A program made the position numbers and the translations under genes. A stretch of 10,186 nucleotides of DNA, taken from positions 1-10,186 of the forward strand of contig JAHIFA010000126.1 in NCBI GenBank assembly GCA_018901315.1, in the 5' to 3' direction. This document shows positions 1 through 6,063 of the stretch, in pieces. Under the pieces are notes generated by a model, which was not told the origin of the DNA, ran no database searches, and saw nothing but the letters and a program-made list of their open reading frames with translations. Position 1 is the first letter of the stretch. Every line of letters begins with the position of its first letter. This DNA is from Nanobdellota archaeon (GTDB taxonomy: Archaea; Nanobdellota; Nanobdellia; Woesearchaeales; CG1-02-33-12).

Positions 1-105
1 AACATCATATTTTTTATTTTTATCAATTGCAAAGAGCAGCGGCATAGGTATTGTTGTCTCATAACTTGAGCCGCGCTTGTAAAGCTTTCTTATTATCTCA
101 TGCAT
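1..105 (-). CDS. Partial CDS: probable AbrB/SpoVT-like small protein, N-terminal 35 residues
   Basis: The minus strand opens with ATG at 105 and stays open for 35 codons to the left edge, so only the N-terminus is seen. The peptide begins MHEIIRKLYKRGSSYETTIP and continues with hydrophobic and then Lys-rich residues. The pattern of basic beta strand, Gly-Ser-Ser, then a 'TIP' strand followed by Pro-Leu-Leu resembles the swapped-hairpin AbrB fold, in which 'RKLGNSxxITIPK' is typical. That family comprises small dimeric DNA-binding proteins, often transition-state regulators or antitoxins. The gene lies 93 bp downstream of the glycoside hydrolase on the same strand. The intervening AT-rich stretch has TATA-like runs (for example 161-170), so it could have its own promoter. 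The family call rests on pattern recognition of a fragment. The existence of the gene is more certain than its function. Confidence 0.6.
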   Translation of the reverse strand, partial: MHEIIRKLYKRGSSYETTIPMPLLFAIDKNKKYDV

Positions 106-198
106 TTTATACTTATTTTTTTACTTATTTTAATTAATCTTATTATACTTATAATTATACTTATATATAAATGTTTTGGTTTTGACAGAAATAGAAAA
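106..198 (-). promoter_or_regulatory. AT-rich intergenic region, likely promoter of the partial AbrB-like gene
   Basis: This 93-bp gap is almost entirely A and T. On the minus strand, A/T-only runs centred near 131 and a TATATA run at 161-170 could each serve as a TATA box. The first would give a leaderless transcript starting at the ATG at 105; the second would give a leader of about 30 nt. The composition makes the choice between them unsafe. Confidence 0.3.
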
Positions 199-1344
199 TT
201 ATTTTTTTGGCCGGATAATCTCGTTTACAGCCAGGATAAACAATCCTGCTGTCCAGCTAAACCTGTTCTCGCTCTGGTAAATCCATGTTTTTATTCTTTT
301 TCCCCTGCTGTTGTAGATTTCAGAGGTTGTGTTGTGTTTGCATATCAGCCGGGCAATTCTTTTAAGAACCTTCTCTGATTCTTTTTTCATGCCTAACTTA
401 TTCTTTGCAATAGCGTCAAAGCAGCCAATCCAGGGCCATGAATAGCCATTATGATATTTTAGGAGTCCTCCAAGAATATTAAGAACAGATGACTTATACC
501 AAGGATATGATGGATAGTTTGTTATCATAGGAACAAGGTCAAGCTTGTTTTTCATTATGAACTGCTGTATTTTCATCCCCTTTTTTCTGTCTGCAATATC
601 CCATACAATTGCCAGAACATTGCCTGTTGATGAAAAATAATTTTGTCTTTTGCGGTCAATCCAGTCTATATAATAATCCCCGTTCCAGAACTCTTTGTTA
701 ATATTTTTCTTAACCTTTTCTGCCATCTTAGAGTATCCTCTGCTGTCATCCATTTTTTTGAGCATTGCTGCCATTTTGCTAAAGTCTACTAAGGCCTTGA
801 AATAGCAGGCGTTTGTAAACATTACCTCTCCCTGCTTCAGGGCAGATTCTGCCCAGTTAGCACCAAAGCCTTCATCTATAAGATAATTATTGTCTTTGTC
901 CTGCTTTGATATCCATACCATTGCTTTTAGAATTTTGTTATAATTATCCTCTAAAAATTTTTTGTCTTTGCTTTGCATAACATAATCATGGCATGCTATT
1001 ATGAAGATAATGTTCTGGGTTACAGAAGGGGATATAAAATAACTTCCATGATAGACAGGAAACAAAAGTTTCCACCTTAATTTCAGTCCAATCATATTTA
1101 AGTAATATAAAGGGTTTGATATTCTCTTTGGCAGGATGCCGTCCTTGCGCTGATATTTTAAATAAAGCAATAAATTCTTTTTCACTATTTCAAAATCCTT
1201 TAACCTGTTTGCGCCAAACGATGCAAAGAATGAGTCCCATGACCAGTAGGTTAGTCGAAGGTTGCCTGTTATAATTCCAAGCGGGTAATAGTTCTTTCTC
1301 AAGTCTCCTACTGCTATTTCATAGGCCTTATCAATAATGAACAT
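199..1344 (-). CDS. Glycoside hydrolase, (alpha/alpha)6-barrel (GH63/GH37/MGH1-like glucosidase)
   Basis: This is a soluble protein of about 381 aa. With numbering from the ATG at 1344, an aromatic YWSWD motif at residues 33-37 is followed by FFASFGANR, which resembles the first substrate-binding segment of six-hairpin glycosidases such as GH63 glucosidases, trehalases and mannosylglycerate hydrolases. A later NWAES (163-167) sits where relatives have a DWAD-like motif carrying the general-acid region. The C-terminal part has SEIYN (Glu342), SENR (Glu359) and FSWTAG (362-367), the usual closing helix-barrel motif. No signal peptide or membrane segment is visible, so it probably acts in the cytosol on an alpha-linked oligosaccharide or compatible solute; the substrate cannot be told. 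An ATG at 1353 adds three residues. I chose 1344 because a TATA box at 1367-1374 is centred about 26 bp from it, which fits a leaderless mRNA. It seems monocistronic. Confidence 0.8.
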   Translation of the reverse strand: MFIIDKAYEIAVGDLRKNYYPLGIITGNLRLTYWSWDSFFASFGANRLKDFEIVKKNLLLYLKYQRKDGILPKRISNPLYYLNMIGLKLRWKLLFPVYHGSYFISPSVTQNIIFIIACHDYVMQSKDKKFLEDNYNKILKAMVWISKQDKDNNYLIDEGFGANWAESALKQGEVMFTNACYFKALVDFSKMAAMLKKMDDSRGYSKMAEKVKKNINKEFWNGDYYIDWIDRKRQNYFSSTGNVLAIVWDIADRKKGMKIQQFIMKNKLDLVPMITNYPSYPWYKSSVLNILGGLLKYHNGYSWPWIGCFDAIAKNKLGMKKESEKVLKRIARLICKHNTTSEIYNSRGKRIKTWIYQSENRFSWTAGLFILAVNEIIRPKK

Positions 1345-1366
1345 GTTTATCATATTATGTAATCGT

Positions 1367-1374
1367 TATAAAAA
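1367..1374 (-). promoter_or_regulatory. TATA box of the glycoside hydrolase gene
   Basis: The minus strand reads TTTTTATA here. Its centre is about 26 bp upstream of the ATG at 1344 and only about 17 bp upstream of the ATG at 1353. Archaeal transcription normally starts 25-27 bp from the box centre, so the position supports a leaderless start at 1344. No strong BRE is seen. Confidence 0.5.
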
Positions 1375-1400
1375 CCTGTTGGTTTTTTGGCTTTTTTACC

Positions 1401-1414
1401 GCAAAGTTTAAAAA
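1401..1414 (+). promoter_or_regulatory. BRE and TATA box of the cold-shock gene
   Basis: GCAAAG at 1401-1406 resembles the archaeal BRE, and it directly precedes the TATA box TTTAAAAA at 1407-1414. The expected start is near 1436-1438, giving a 5' leader of about 50 nt before the ATG at 1486. Confidence 0.55.
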
Positions 1415-1422
1415 GGGCAGCA

Positions 1423-1438
1423 TAATTTCATGAAATTA
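1423..1438. promoter_or_regulatory. 16-bp perfect palindrome at the cold-shock promoter (candidate operator)
   Basis: TAATTTCATGAAATTA is a perfect palindrome. It starts 8 bp after the TATA box and covers the predicted transcription start of the cold-shock gene. A dimeric repressor bound here would block initiation. It could also form a hairpin at the very 5' end of the transcript if transcription begins further upstream. No regulator is identified, and AT-rich DNA yields some palindromes by chance. Confidence 0.35.
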
Positions 1439-1485
1439 CTGCCTAATATTATTGAGCAGAAAAAATTTAGTAGAGGAATTAAAAA

Positions 1486-1773
1486 ATGGAAGGAAAAGTA
1501 AAGTGGTTTAATAGTAGGAAAGGATTTGGCTTTGTAGAAGGTGAAGATGGACAGGATTATTTTATCCATCACAGTGCATTGGAACAAGGAGTATTTTTGC
1601 GTGAGAATGATGCTGTAACCTTTGAAGCTGCTGAAACAGATAAAGGAAAGCAAGCCCAAAAGGTTGTTTTAAAGGGAAGCAAAAGTTCAGCTCCAAAAGG
1701 GCGAAAGGCCCCTAAGGAAGAGCCTACTGAAGAAGAACCAGATAAAGAAGATATAGACAGTGAAGATTTCTGA
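1486..1773 (+). CDS. Cold-shock-domain protein with acidic C-terminal tail
   Basis: This 95-aa protein binds single-stranded RNA or DNA and probably acts as a nucleic acid chaperone that melts structure in mRNA. Residues 1-65 form a cold-shock domain (an OB-fold). It starts with the diagnostic GKVKWFN, continues with RNP1 KGFGFV (residues 13-18) and RNP2-like YFIHH (25-29), and ends in a KxxQAQKVV strand. Residues 66-95 form an added tail: a Lys/Pro-rich stretch, then a run of Glu and Asp ending EDF. The tail is likely disordered, and it makes the protein longer than bacterial CspA (about 70 aa). A Shine-Dalgarno-like GAGGA at 1473-1477 lies 8 nt before the ATG. The gene has its own TATA promoter and is followed by a hairpin/poly-T terminator, so it is probably monocistronic. 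The domain assignment is secure; the role of the tail is unknown. Confidence 0.95.
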   Translation: MEGKVKWFNSRKGFGFVEGEDGQDYFIHHSALEQGVFLRENDAVTFEAAETDKGKQAQKVVLKGSKSSAPKGRKAPKEEPTEEEPDKEDIDSEDF

Positions 1774-1799
1774 ATTGAAACTGCATAAAAAAATAGCAT

Positions 1800-1824
1800 A
1801 ATTCTTGAAAAGAATTTTGTTTTT
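1800..1824 (+). terminator. Hairpin plus poly-T terminator after the cold-shock gene
   Basis: A 7-bp perfect stem, AATTCTT (1800-1806) with AAGAATT (1810-1816), closes a GAA loop. It is followed by TTGTTTT, and further T-runs continue to about 1857. The stem is AT-only and weak, so the T-runs, which are the main archaeal termination signal, may matter more. Confidence 0.5.
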
Positions 1825-1858
1825 GAAATTTTTTTCTTTTATTTTATTTATAATTTTT

Positions 1859-1873
1859 AGTAAACTTTTTATA
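1859..1873 (+). promoter_or_regulatory. BRE and TATA box of tRNA-Gly
   Basis: AGTAAA at 1859-1864 fits the BRE consensus, and TTTTTATA at 1866-1873 is the TATA box. Initiation is expected near 1896, a few bases before the mature tRNA 5' end at 1899. Confidence 0.6.
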
Positions 1874-1898
1874 TCAACTCTTTATCTTTGATTATTAA

Positions 1899-1970
1899 GC
1901 GCTGGTGGTCTAACGGCTATGACTGCGGCCTTCCAAGCCGTATATCCGGGTTCGAATCCCGGCCTGCGCA
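1899..1970 (+). tRNA. tRNA-Gly (anticodon UCC)
   Basis: The 72-nt sequence folds as a cloverleaf. The acceptor stem is 1899-1905 with 1963-1969. A D-arm with GTC/GAC ends encloses the TAACGGCTAT loop. The anticodon stem is 1925-1929 with 1937-1941, and the loop CTTCCAA puts TCC at 1932-1934, reading GGA and other Gly codons. The T-arm is CCGGG-TTCGAAT-CCCGG (1946-1962). The discriminator base is A (1970), usual for archaeal tRNA-Gly. There is no intron and no encoded CCA, so the CCA must be added after transcription. The fifth acceptor pair is a U-U mismatch (1903 with 1967 region, positions 5:68). The other six pairs are Watson-Crick, so the gene is probably functional. Confidence 0.95.
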
Positions 1971-1982
1971 GTTTTAACTTTT
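1971..1982 (+). terminator. Poly-T terminator of the tRNA gene
   Basis: GTTTTAACTTTT follows the tRNA 3' end directly. Two T4 runs this close to the end of a stable RNA are typical of archaeal termination. Confidence 0.5.
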
Positions 1983-2083
1983 AGAAACAGGTTTTAAAGT
2001 CTCTGGCCTTGTATAATATGAATAAACTTTTTCTTCAACCAGAAAGAAGATATTATCTTTTCTTAAATCCTTTAAAAAGAAAA

Positions 2084-2091
2084 CTATTTAA
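2084..2091 (+). promoter_or_regulatory. Probable TATA box of the zinc-ribbon gene
   Basis: CTATTTAA lies after an A-rich run that could be the BRE. Its centre predicts initiation near 2114, giving a leader of about 29 nt. That leader contains a weak Shine-Dalgarno-like GAGTGAG at 2133-2139, just ahead of the ATG at 2143. Confidence 0.4.
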
Positions 2092-2142
2092 GCAACCTCG
2101 CCATTAAAAGAGAGCTTATCACCAGCATAAAAGAGTGAGAAT

Positions 2143-2460
2143 ATGAACCAAATAAGAATCTGTGAGAGATGCAAGGCAGCTTTTCCTTTAGACAAAATCA
2201 GGTTGTTCCATTACACCAAAGAGAAAGATATGCTTGTCTGTGAGGATTGTTGCAAATTCTTAAAAAATATGGATAAAAGGATAATACCTTCCCCTAAAAC
2301 AGATACAAAAACTAAAATAAAAGCAGAACCAAAACCATTCTATAAAACAAAGTACTGTTCTCGCTGTGAATACGCATTCAAGGTTGATATAAACAAAGTA
2401 GATGTTTTACGTTGCCCTTACTGTGGTAAAACAGACAGAATATGCGAAAAAGCTGAATAA
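2143..2460 (+). CDS. Small double zinc-ribbon protein, function unknown
   Basis: This 105-aa protein carries two four-cysteine modules. The first is C7-x2-C10 with C33-x2-C36 (followed by C37); the second is C72-x2-C75 with C91-x2-C94, the last in a CPYCGK knuckle typical of zinc ribbons. A Lys/Pro/Thr-rich linker (about residues 49-67) joins them and looks flexible. Zinc ribbons of this size commonly bind nucleic acid or mediate protein contacts, but no specific function is recognised. The next gene starts 13 bp after the stop with a strong ribosome site, so the two are very likely co-transcribed and may act together. Existence is well supported by the cysteine patterning, the promoter and the operon spacing. 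Confidence 0.85.
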   Translation: MNQIRICERCKAAFPLDKIRLFHYTKEKDMLVCEDCCKFLKNMDKRIIPSPKTDTKTKIKAEPKPFYKTKYCSRCEYAFKVDINKVDVLRCPYCGKTDRICEKAE

Positions 2461-2473
2461 ATAAGGGGAGAGA

Positions 2474-3244
2474 ATGTTATACATCCATAAGTTTCCAGAC
2501 TTAAACGGGAAATCAGCTGAGATAGAAAGTGTTCTTATCATAAGGGACATAAAAAAGAATATAAATCTCCCTTTTTCTAAACAAAACTTAGAGGAATACA
2601 TTATAGATTACCTCATATCCAAATCAGAGATAGAGATTATTGAAAATAAACTGCCTTTAGTTGAACCAACAATAAATATGGTTAAGGAATTATTAAACCA
2701 AAAAGATTCTATCCATGAGCCTATAAACCTGCAGAGAACTATCCAGATATTAAAAACTATTCCTGTTCCTCTTCTTAACAACATCACTTATCTTAAAGAT
2801 ATACATCTATGGCAAAACGAATATCTAAAGCAAGCTGCAGAGCTACTAAATATGATACCTAAGCTGAATACAAAAGAAGAAAGAAATGATGTTAATGAAA
2901 AAATAAACAAAATATTTGAAAAAATTCTGCGCAATAAAGAGATGTGTTTTAATGGTGAGGATATTATCCATGAAGGGCATACTTCTAATTTAGGAGCATT
3001 AAGCGAAAGCCTTGCAAACGGTTTCTTATTCCACACAACCCTAGAAGAAGAGCTGAAAAAACTGGACTTTAATAGTATCAAACTAAGAATTCCTCTTGAA
3101 AAACTGAAAGAAGCAGGAGATATTGAAAAAAATGTTCTGGAGATAAGAAATATAGTCGAGCAAACTTACAATATCAACATGAGAATGATTAACTATGCGG
3201 TAATATTATACTCCTGCATAAAGCTAATGCTGAGCAAACAATAA
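2474..3244 (+). CDS. Unrecognised 256-aa helical protein, co-transcribed with the zinc-ribbon protein
   Basis: I do not recognise this protein. A Shine-Dalgarno GGGGAG at 2465-2470 lies 3 nt before the ATG, and only 13 bp separate it from the zinc-ribbon gene. It appears soluble and mostly helical, and lacks a signal peptide or clear membrane segment. Residues 1-60 look like a mixed strand/helix domain, with a short beta-rich start and then an EEYIIDYLISK helix. Residues 65-155 are Leu/Ile/Lys/Glu-rich helices. Residues 157-190 hold the most distinctive part: a Cys-Phe-Asn-Gly segment, IIHEGHTSNLGALSES with two histidines, then NGFLFHTT. The C-terminal 65 residues are again helical. There is no recognisable catalytic motif, although the His/Glu-rich central segment might be a binding site. 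No frameshift is seen. Confidence 0.8.
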   Translation: MLYIHKFPDLNGKSAEIESVLIIRDIKKNINLPFSKQNLEEYIIDYLISKSEIEIIENKLPLVEPTINMVKELLNQKDSIHEPINLQRTIQILKTIPVPLLNNITYLKDIHLWQNEYLKQAAELLNMIPKLNTKEERNDVNEKINKIFEKILRNKEMCFNGEDIIHEGHTSNLGALSESLANGFLFHTTLEEELKKLDFNSIKLRIPLEKLKEAGDIEKNVLEIRNIVEQTYNINMRMINYAVILYSCIKLMLSKQ

Positions 3245-3255
3245 ATTTCAAAAAC

Positions 3256-3263
3256 TTTATATA
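3256..3263 (+). promoter_or_regulatory. TATA box of the 3287 coiled-coil gene
   Basis: TTTATATA is centred about 27 bp before the ATG at 3287 and about 21 bp before the ATG at 3281. It lies 12 bp after the previous stop codon, so the next gene has its own promoter and is probably leaderless. Confidence 0.6.
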
Positions 3264-3286
3264 ATCCCTCTTTATTCATTATGATT

Positions 3287-3796
3287 ATGTTCGATGTTGA
3301 AAAGATAACAAAAGCTTCAAAGCTTGCAAAAGAGCTTGTAGAAAAAGGGCTTGCAAAAGATATAAATGAAGCGCTTGAGATGGCGCAAGGCATGTCCAAT
3401 TTTAAGGATGAATATAATGTTCTTCATTCTCAAAAAATAGAAGAAACAGAAAAACAAGGAGAGAATGAACTAAAAAACCATATCGAGAGATTAAAGCAAA
3501 GAATCAATAAGATGGAGCTCTTTGTTAATGACTATACATCAAAAAACGAGGAAAATATTAAAAATATTAATGCACATCTTGAAAGAATGTTTAATGCTTT
3601 AGAGCATTTAAAGAAAGCGCCTTACTCAGAAAAAAAATCAGAGCAACCAGAGCAAAAAACCTCTGAGCAGAGCAAAGAAAAAGATGAATTCCCTCAAAAA
3701 CCAAAAAATAGAGACGAAATTGACAAAAACATCTATGACGTTAACAAAATCTTTGACAACAGCCACTCCAGACTAATGAACAGGCTTAAAAAATAG
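3287..3796 (+). CDS. Coiled-coil protein with a helical N-terminal segment, function unknown
   Basis: This protein of about 169 aa (171 if the ATG at 3281 is used) is soluble and highly charged. The first ~35 residues form a compact helical segment with the pattern ASKLAKELVEKGLAKDINEA, like a small helix-turn-helix interaction module. Residues ~48-110 carry heptad-like spacing of Leu, Ile and Met and are predicted as a coiled coil. Residues ~112-145 are rich in Glu, Gln, Lys, Ser and Pro and are probably disordered. A short basic helix ends the protein (RLMNRLKK). I chose 3287 because the TATA box position predicts initiation there, making it leaderless. The gene converges on the pilus-type membrane protein gene. 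Its layout is like that of the protein at 9104 (small N-terminal helical domain, linker, coiled coil), so it could be a scaffold or accessory protein, but no family is recognised. Confidence 0.8.
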   Translation: MFDVEKITKASKLAKELVEKGLAKDINEALEMAQGMSNFKDEYNVLHSQKIEETEKQGENELKNHIERLKQRINKMELFVNDYTSKNEENIKNINAHLERMFNALEHLKKAPYSEKKSEQPEQKTSEQSKEKDEFPQKPKNRDEIDKNIYDVNKIFDNSHSRLMNRLKK

Positions 3797-3882
3797 GTTT
3801 TTGTATTTAATAATAATTAAAGCTAATGACCTGTAATTCTAAGTAAGACTTTTGAACTCCTTTATGTAAAGGTGTATTATTT
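3797..3882. terminator. Convergent intergenic region with possible terminators
   Basis: This gap lies between two stop codons. Directly after the plus-strand stop is a T-run (TTTTTGTATTT). A small 5-bp hairpin, CCTTT (3859-3863) with AAAGG (3868-3872), is followed by a T-rich stretch at 3876-3884. Either could end the plus-strand transcript. No clear signal for the minus-strand operon, which would terminate here too, was found. Confidence 0.3.
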
Positions 3883-6048
3883 TTATGCAACAGGTATAAA
3901 ACCCTCCATCATTGTGCTTGCAATCAGGTTAAACAACAAGGTAACAACAAAGGCAATAAAAACATAAAGAATTGTGCTTTTTAGCATGTTCTGGCCTATA
4001 AGATACTGCTCATTAAGTGTGTCAGAGCCGTTTTCAATTCCATTTGCCAGTATTGTCAGGATATATACCATCTGAATAACATATATTCCGACAATTATCT
4101 GAAAATAATAGGTTGGCATTCCATCGCCAAACATTCCCATCATCCCTGTAGAAGTTCCAACCCCTCCACCAGATTCTGCCTGAAGGTTCTGCATCTGGGT
4201 TCCAAGTTTTCCAAGTATTGTAGTGACCATAGATGTTATTCCAACAACAACTCCTGCTATTGCAGGCGCAATAAATGATATCTGTGATTTCATTGATGAA
4301 ATAACATCTGCAAGCAAATCCCTTAATCTTTCATTAACCCTATGAATTTCTTTTATATAGCGTGAGACATTTACAAGTGCCTGGGCTGCAATTAGTGGCC
4401 CTTTCTTAATGCTCTGCAATAACACTTTCATTGAGCTCTGGATAATGTTTGATGGAAAATATAGTATTGCTCCTGATTTTTCATTGAATATAGCTTGTTT
4501 GACATTCATGCCAAGCTTGCTTATGTTTATGCTGACTATTTTGAAAAAATTTCCAGACATCGTATCTCTCATAACTTCTGCTACCTTGCCAAATGCAATC
4601 TCAGCAGGAATCCCATCACCAAGCCTGTTGCCGAGCTGAAACAGTGCTGAGGCAAATTCATTCTCAAGCTTTTTTGTATTTTCCCTTATTTCAATGAGGT
4701 TTTTTGACCTTAGTTTGTAATAAATCCCAATTCCAAGCCCAAAAGCTAATGTTATGCCAAAGCTAAGGATAGCTGCCCCTAAACCAAACGGGCCAACTGT
4801 TTTTCCAACCATTTCTCCTTCTGTTAAAACACTGGTGTGGTAATCGAGAAAACTAAAACCAGCTATAGGAGCAGGGTCAACAAAACCCACAAGGGGGAGT
4901 ATTACTGGAAGCAACCCAATAATAAAAAATATTACTCCGATGAATATACTCAAAAATAATGGGTTTACTCTTAGTTCCGAATTACCTATCTTAATAATAA
5001 TATTTTTGTATTTCACTAGTTCTGGATTTGACTGCGAGATGTCTGTTTCACCATAACCAGTAGGCCTTTTAGATAATATATTCTTACCCATGTAATAAAC
5101 ACCTATTGGCAATGTTACATTGTAAACAACCGCTATATAATACCATTTAACTGTTCCCATAAAACTAACCATTAATGGAAGGATTACTAATCCAAGGAGG
5201 GGCATTATTACTCCAAGCATATGCAATGTTTGTATTGGTGACTGCAGGTTATGGGCATAATGTAGCATCTTTTCATAAGTGCCCTCAAGCATGACATCCA
5301 ATGCCCTGTCAACCAGGCTTAATCTTCTGTCTTCAGACGGTTCATACAATGATGATTCAATAAGATGAAATGATTCTATAAACTCAATGTTCCATTTTCT
5401 CCATGTTTCAAGGTATGCATCCAAAGACTCCTTTATAGATTCATATTTTTCTGTTTCAACATCCCACAAAACCTTTTTCATGTCAAGTGACAAAGGCGGG
5501 GCAATGTGCTGTGCAGCAAATGCTATTGCACCCTCAAGGCTGGAAGTATGCCTCATAAATGTGACAACATAGAATATGCACTGAACCATCTGGTTGCTTG
5601 CCTTCAAACGCCAGTTATTAGCCAGGAATTCAGGCAGCTTCCTGAAAATAACCATAAGTATAAGTCCTACAACCACAAAATAAAATACAAAGAATAACGA
5701 TTGAAATATAAAAAAACTGAGAAGGCCTCCAAAGAGCAATATTATAAGGGGAATAAGTATTGCAAAGCTCTCTGCTCCAGAAGGGGTCACATTTAAATGG
5801 CATATATCAATAGACTCTTGCAGCAAATCCGCGGTTTTTTTATCTGGTGCAAGCTTCAGTATCTTTTCGCTTGAGTTGCATAATTTTTCATACAATGAGA
5901 GCTCTTTTGGAAGAAAATCTTTTTTAAACTCAACATATTCCATTGAGGTTACCTCTTTTGGGACTTCCTCTGGGGGGATATTAAGCTCTTCATTTAATTT
6001 TTGCTTGTATTTAGCTAAAATTTTTTTAAGATCCTGGTCTTCTTCCAT
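3883..6048 (-). CDS. FlaJ/TadC-like polytopic membrane protein (type IV pilus/secretion platform)
   Basis: This 721-aa integral membrane protein is probably the inner platform on which the partner ATPase acts to assemble a type IV pilus-like filament. It has two T2SSF-type cytoplasmic helical domains. The first spans about residues 150-275 and is flanked by membrane pairs (about 94-135 and 277-320). The second spans about 455-590 (EFASALFQLGNRLGDG onward) and lies between hydrophobic segments at 363-390 and 418-444 and others at 590-613, 646-670 and 691-712. A Gly/Met-rich loop is seen at 627-645. The N-terminal ~85 residues are a charged cytoplasmic extension. Usual FlaJ proteins are nearer 550-570 aa, so this one is long. 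A ribosome site (GAGGA on the minus strand, around 6053-6057) precedes the ATG, and the ATPase gene ends 15 bp upstream, so the two form one operon. Pilus, archaellum-like or secretion use cannot be told apart here. Confidence 0.9.
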   Translation of the reverse strand: MEEDQDLKKILAKYKQKLNEELNIPPEEVPKEVTSMEYVEFKKDFLPKELSLYEKLCNSSEKILKLAPDKKTADLLQESIDICHLNVTPSGAESFAILIPLIILLFGGLLSFFIFQSLFFVFYFVVVGLILMVIFRKLPEFLANNWRLKASNQMVQCIFYVVTFMRHTSSLEGAIAFAAQHIAPPLSLDMKKVLWDVETEKYESIKESLDAYLETWRKWNIEFIESFHLIESSLYEPSEDRRLSLVDRALDVMLEGTYEKMLHYAHNLQSPIQTLHMLGVIMPLLGLVILPLMVSFMGTVKWYYIAVVYNVTLPIGVYYMGKNILSKRPTGYGETDISQSNPELVKYKNIIIKIGNSELRVNPLFLSIFIGVIFFIIGLLPVILPLVGFVDPAPIAGFSFLDYHTSVLTEGEMVGKTVGPFGLGAAILSFGITLAFGLGIGIYYKLRSKNLIEIRENTKKLENEFASALFQLGNRLGDGIPAEIAFGKVAEVMRDTMSGNFFKIVSINISKLGMNVKQAIFNEKSGAILYFPSNIIQSSMKVLLQSIKKGPLIAAQALVNVSRYIKEIHRVNERLRDLLADVISSMKSQISFIAPAIAGVVVGITSMVTTILGKLGTQMQNLQAESGGGVGTSTGMMGMFGDGMPTYYFQIIVGIYVIQMVYILTILANGIENGSDTLNEQYLIGQNMLKSTILYVFIAFVVTLLFNLIASTMMEGFIPVA

Positions 6049-6063
6049 AAAAATTCCTCAAAT

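Noticed and set aside
100..378. Plus-strand frame of 92 codons with a hydrophobic N-terminus
   Set aside because: It overlaps the 3' end of the glycoside hydrolase in antisense and the AT-rich gap; the hydrophobic stretch is a product of T-rich codons, with no ribosome site.
1408..1799. Minus-strand frames opposite the cold-shock gene
   Set aside because: The plus-strand cold-shock domain is unmistakable; these frames are shadows.
2047..2059. Inverted repeat AAGATA-T-TATCTT in the tRNA to zinc-ribbon gap
   Set aside because: Six AT-rich base pairs with a 1-nt spacer are expected by chance in this composition, and it is not positioned at a predicted start site.
2018..2107. 29-codon plus-strand frame between tRNA and the zinc-ribbon gene
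   Set aside because: Very short, no ribosome site, ends within the predicted promoter of the next gene, and has no recognisable motif.
2407..3399. Minus-strand frames opposite the zinc-ribbon, unknown and coiled-coil genes
   Set aside because: Ser/Phe-rich translations typical of antisense of Lys/Glu-rich coding DNA; the plus-strand genes have promoters and ribosome sites.
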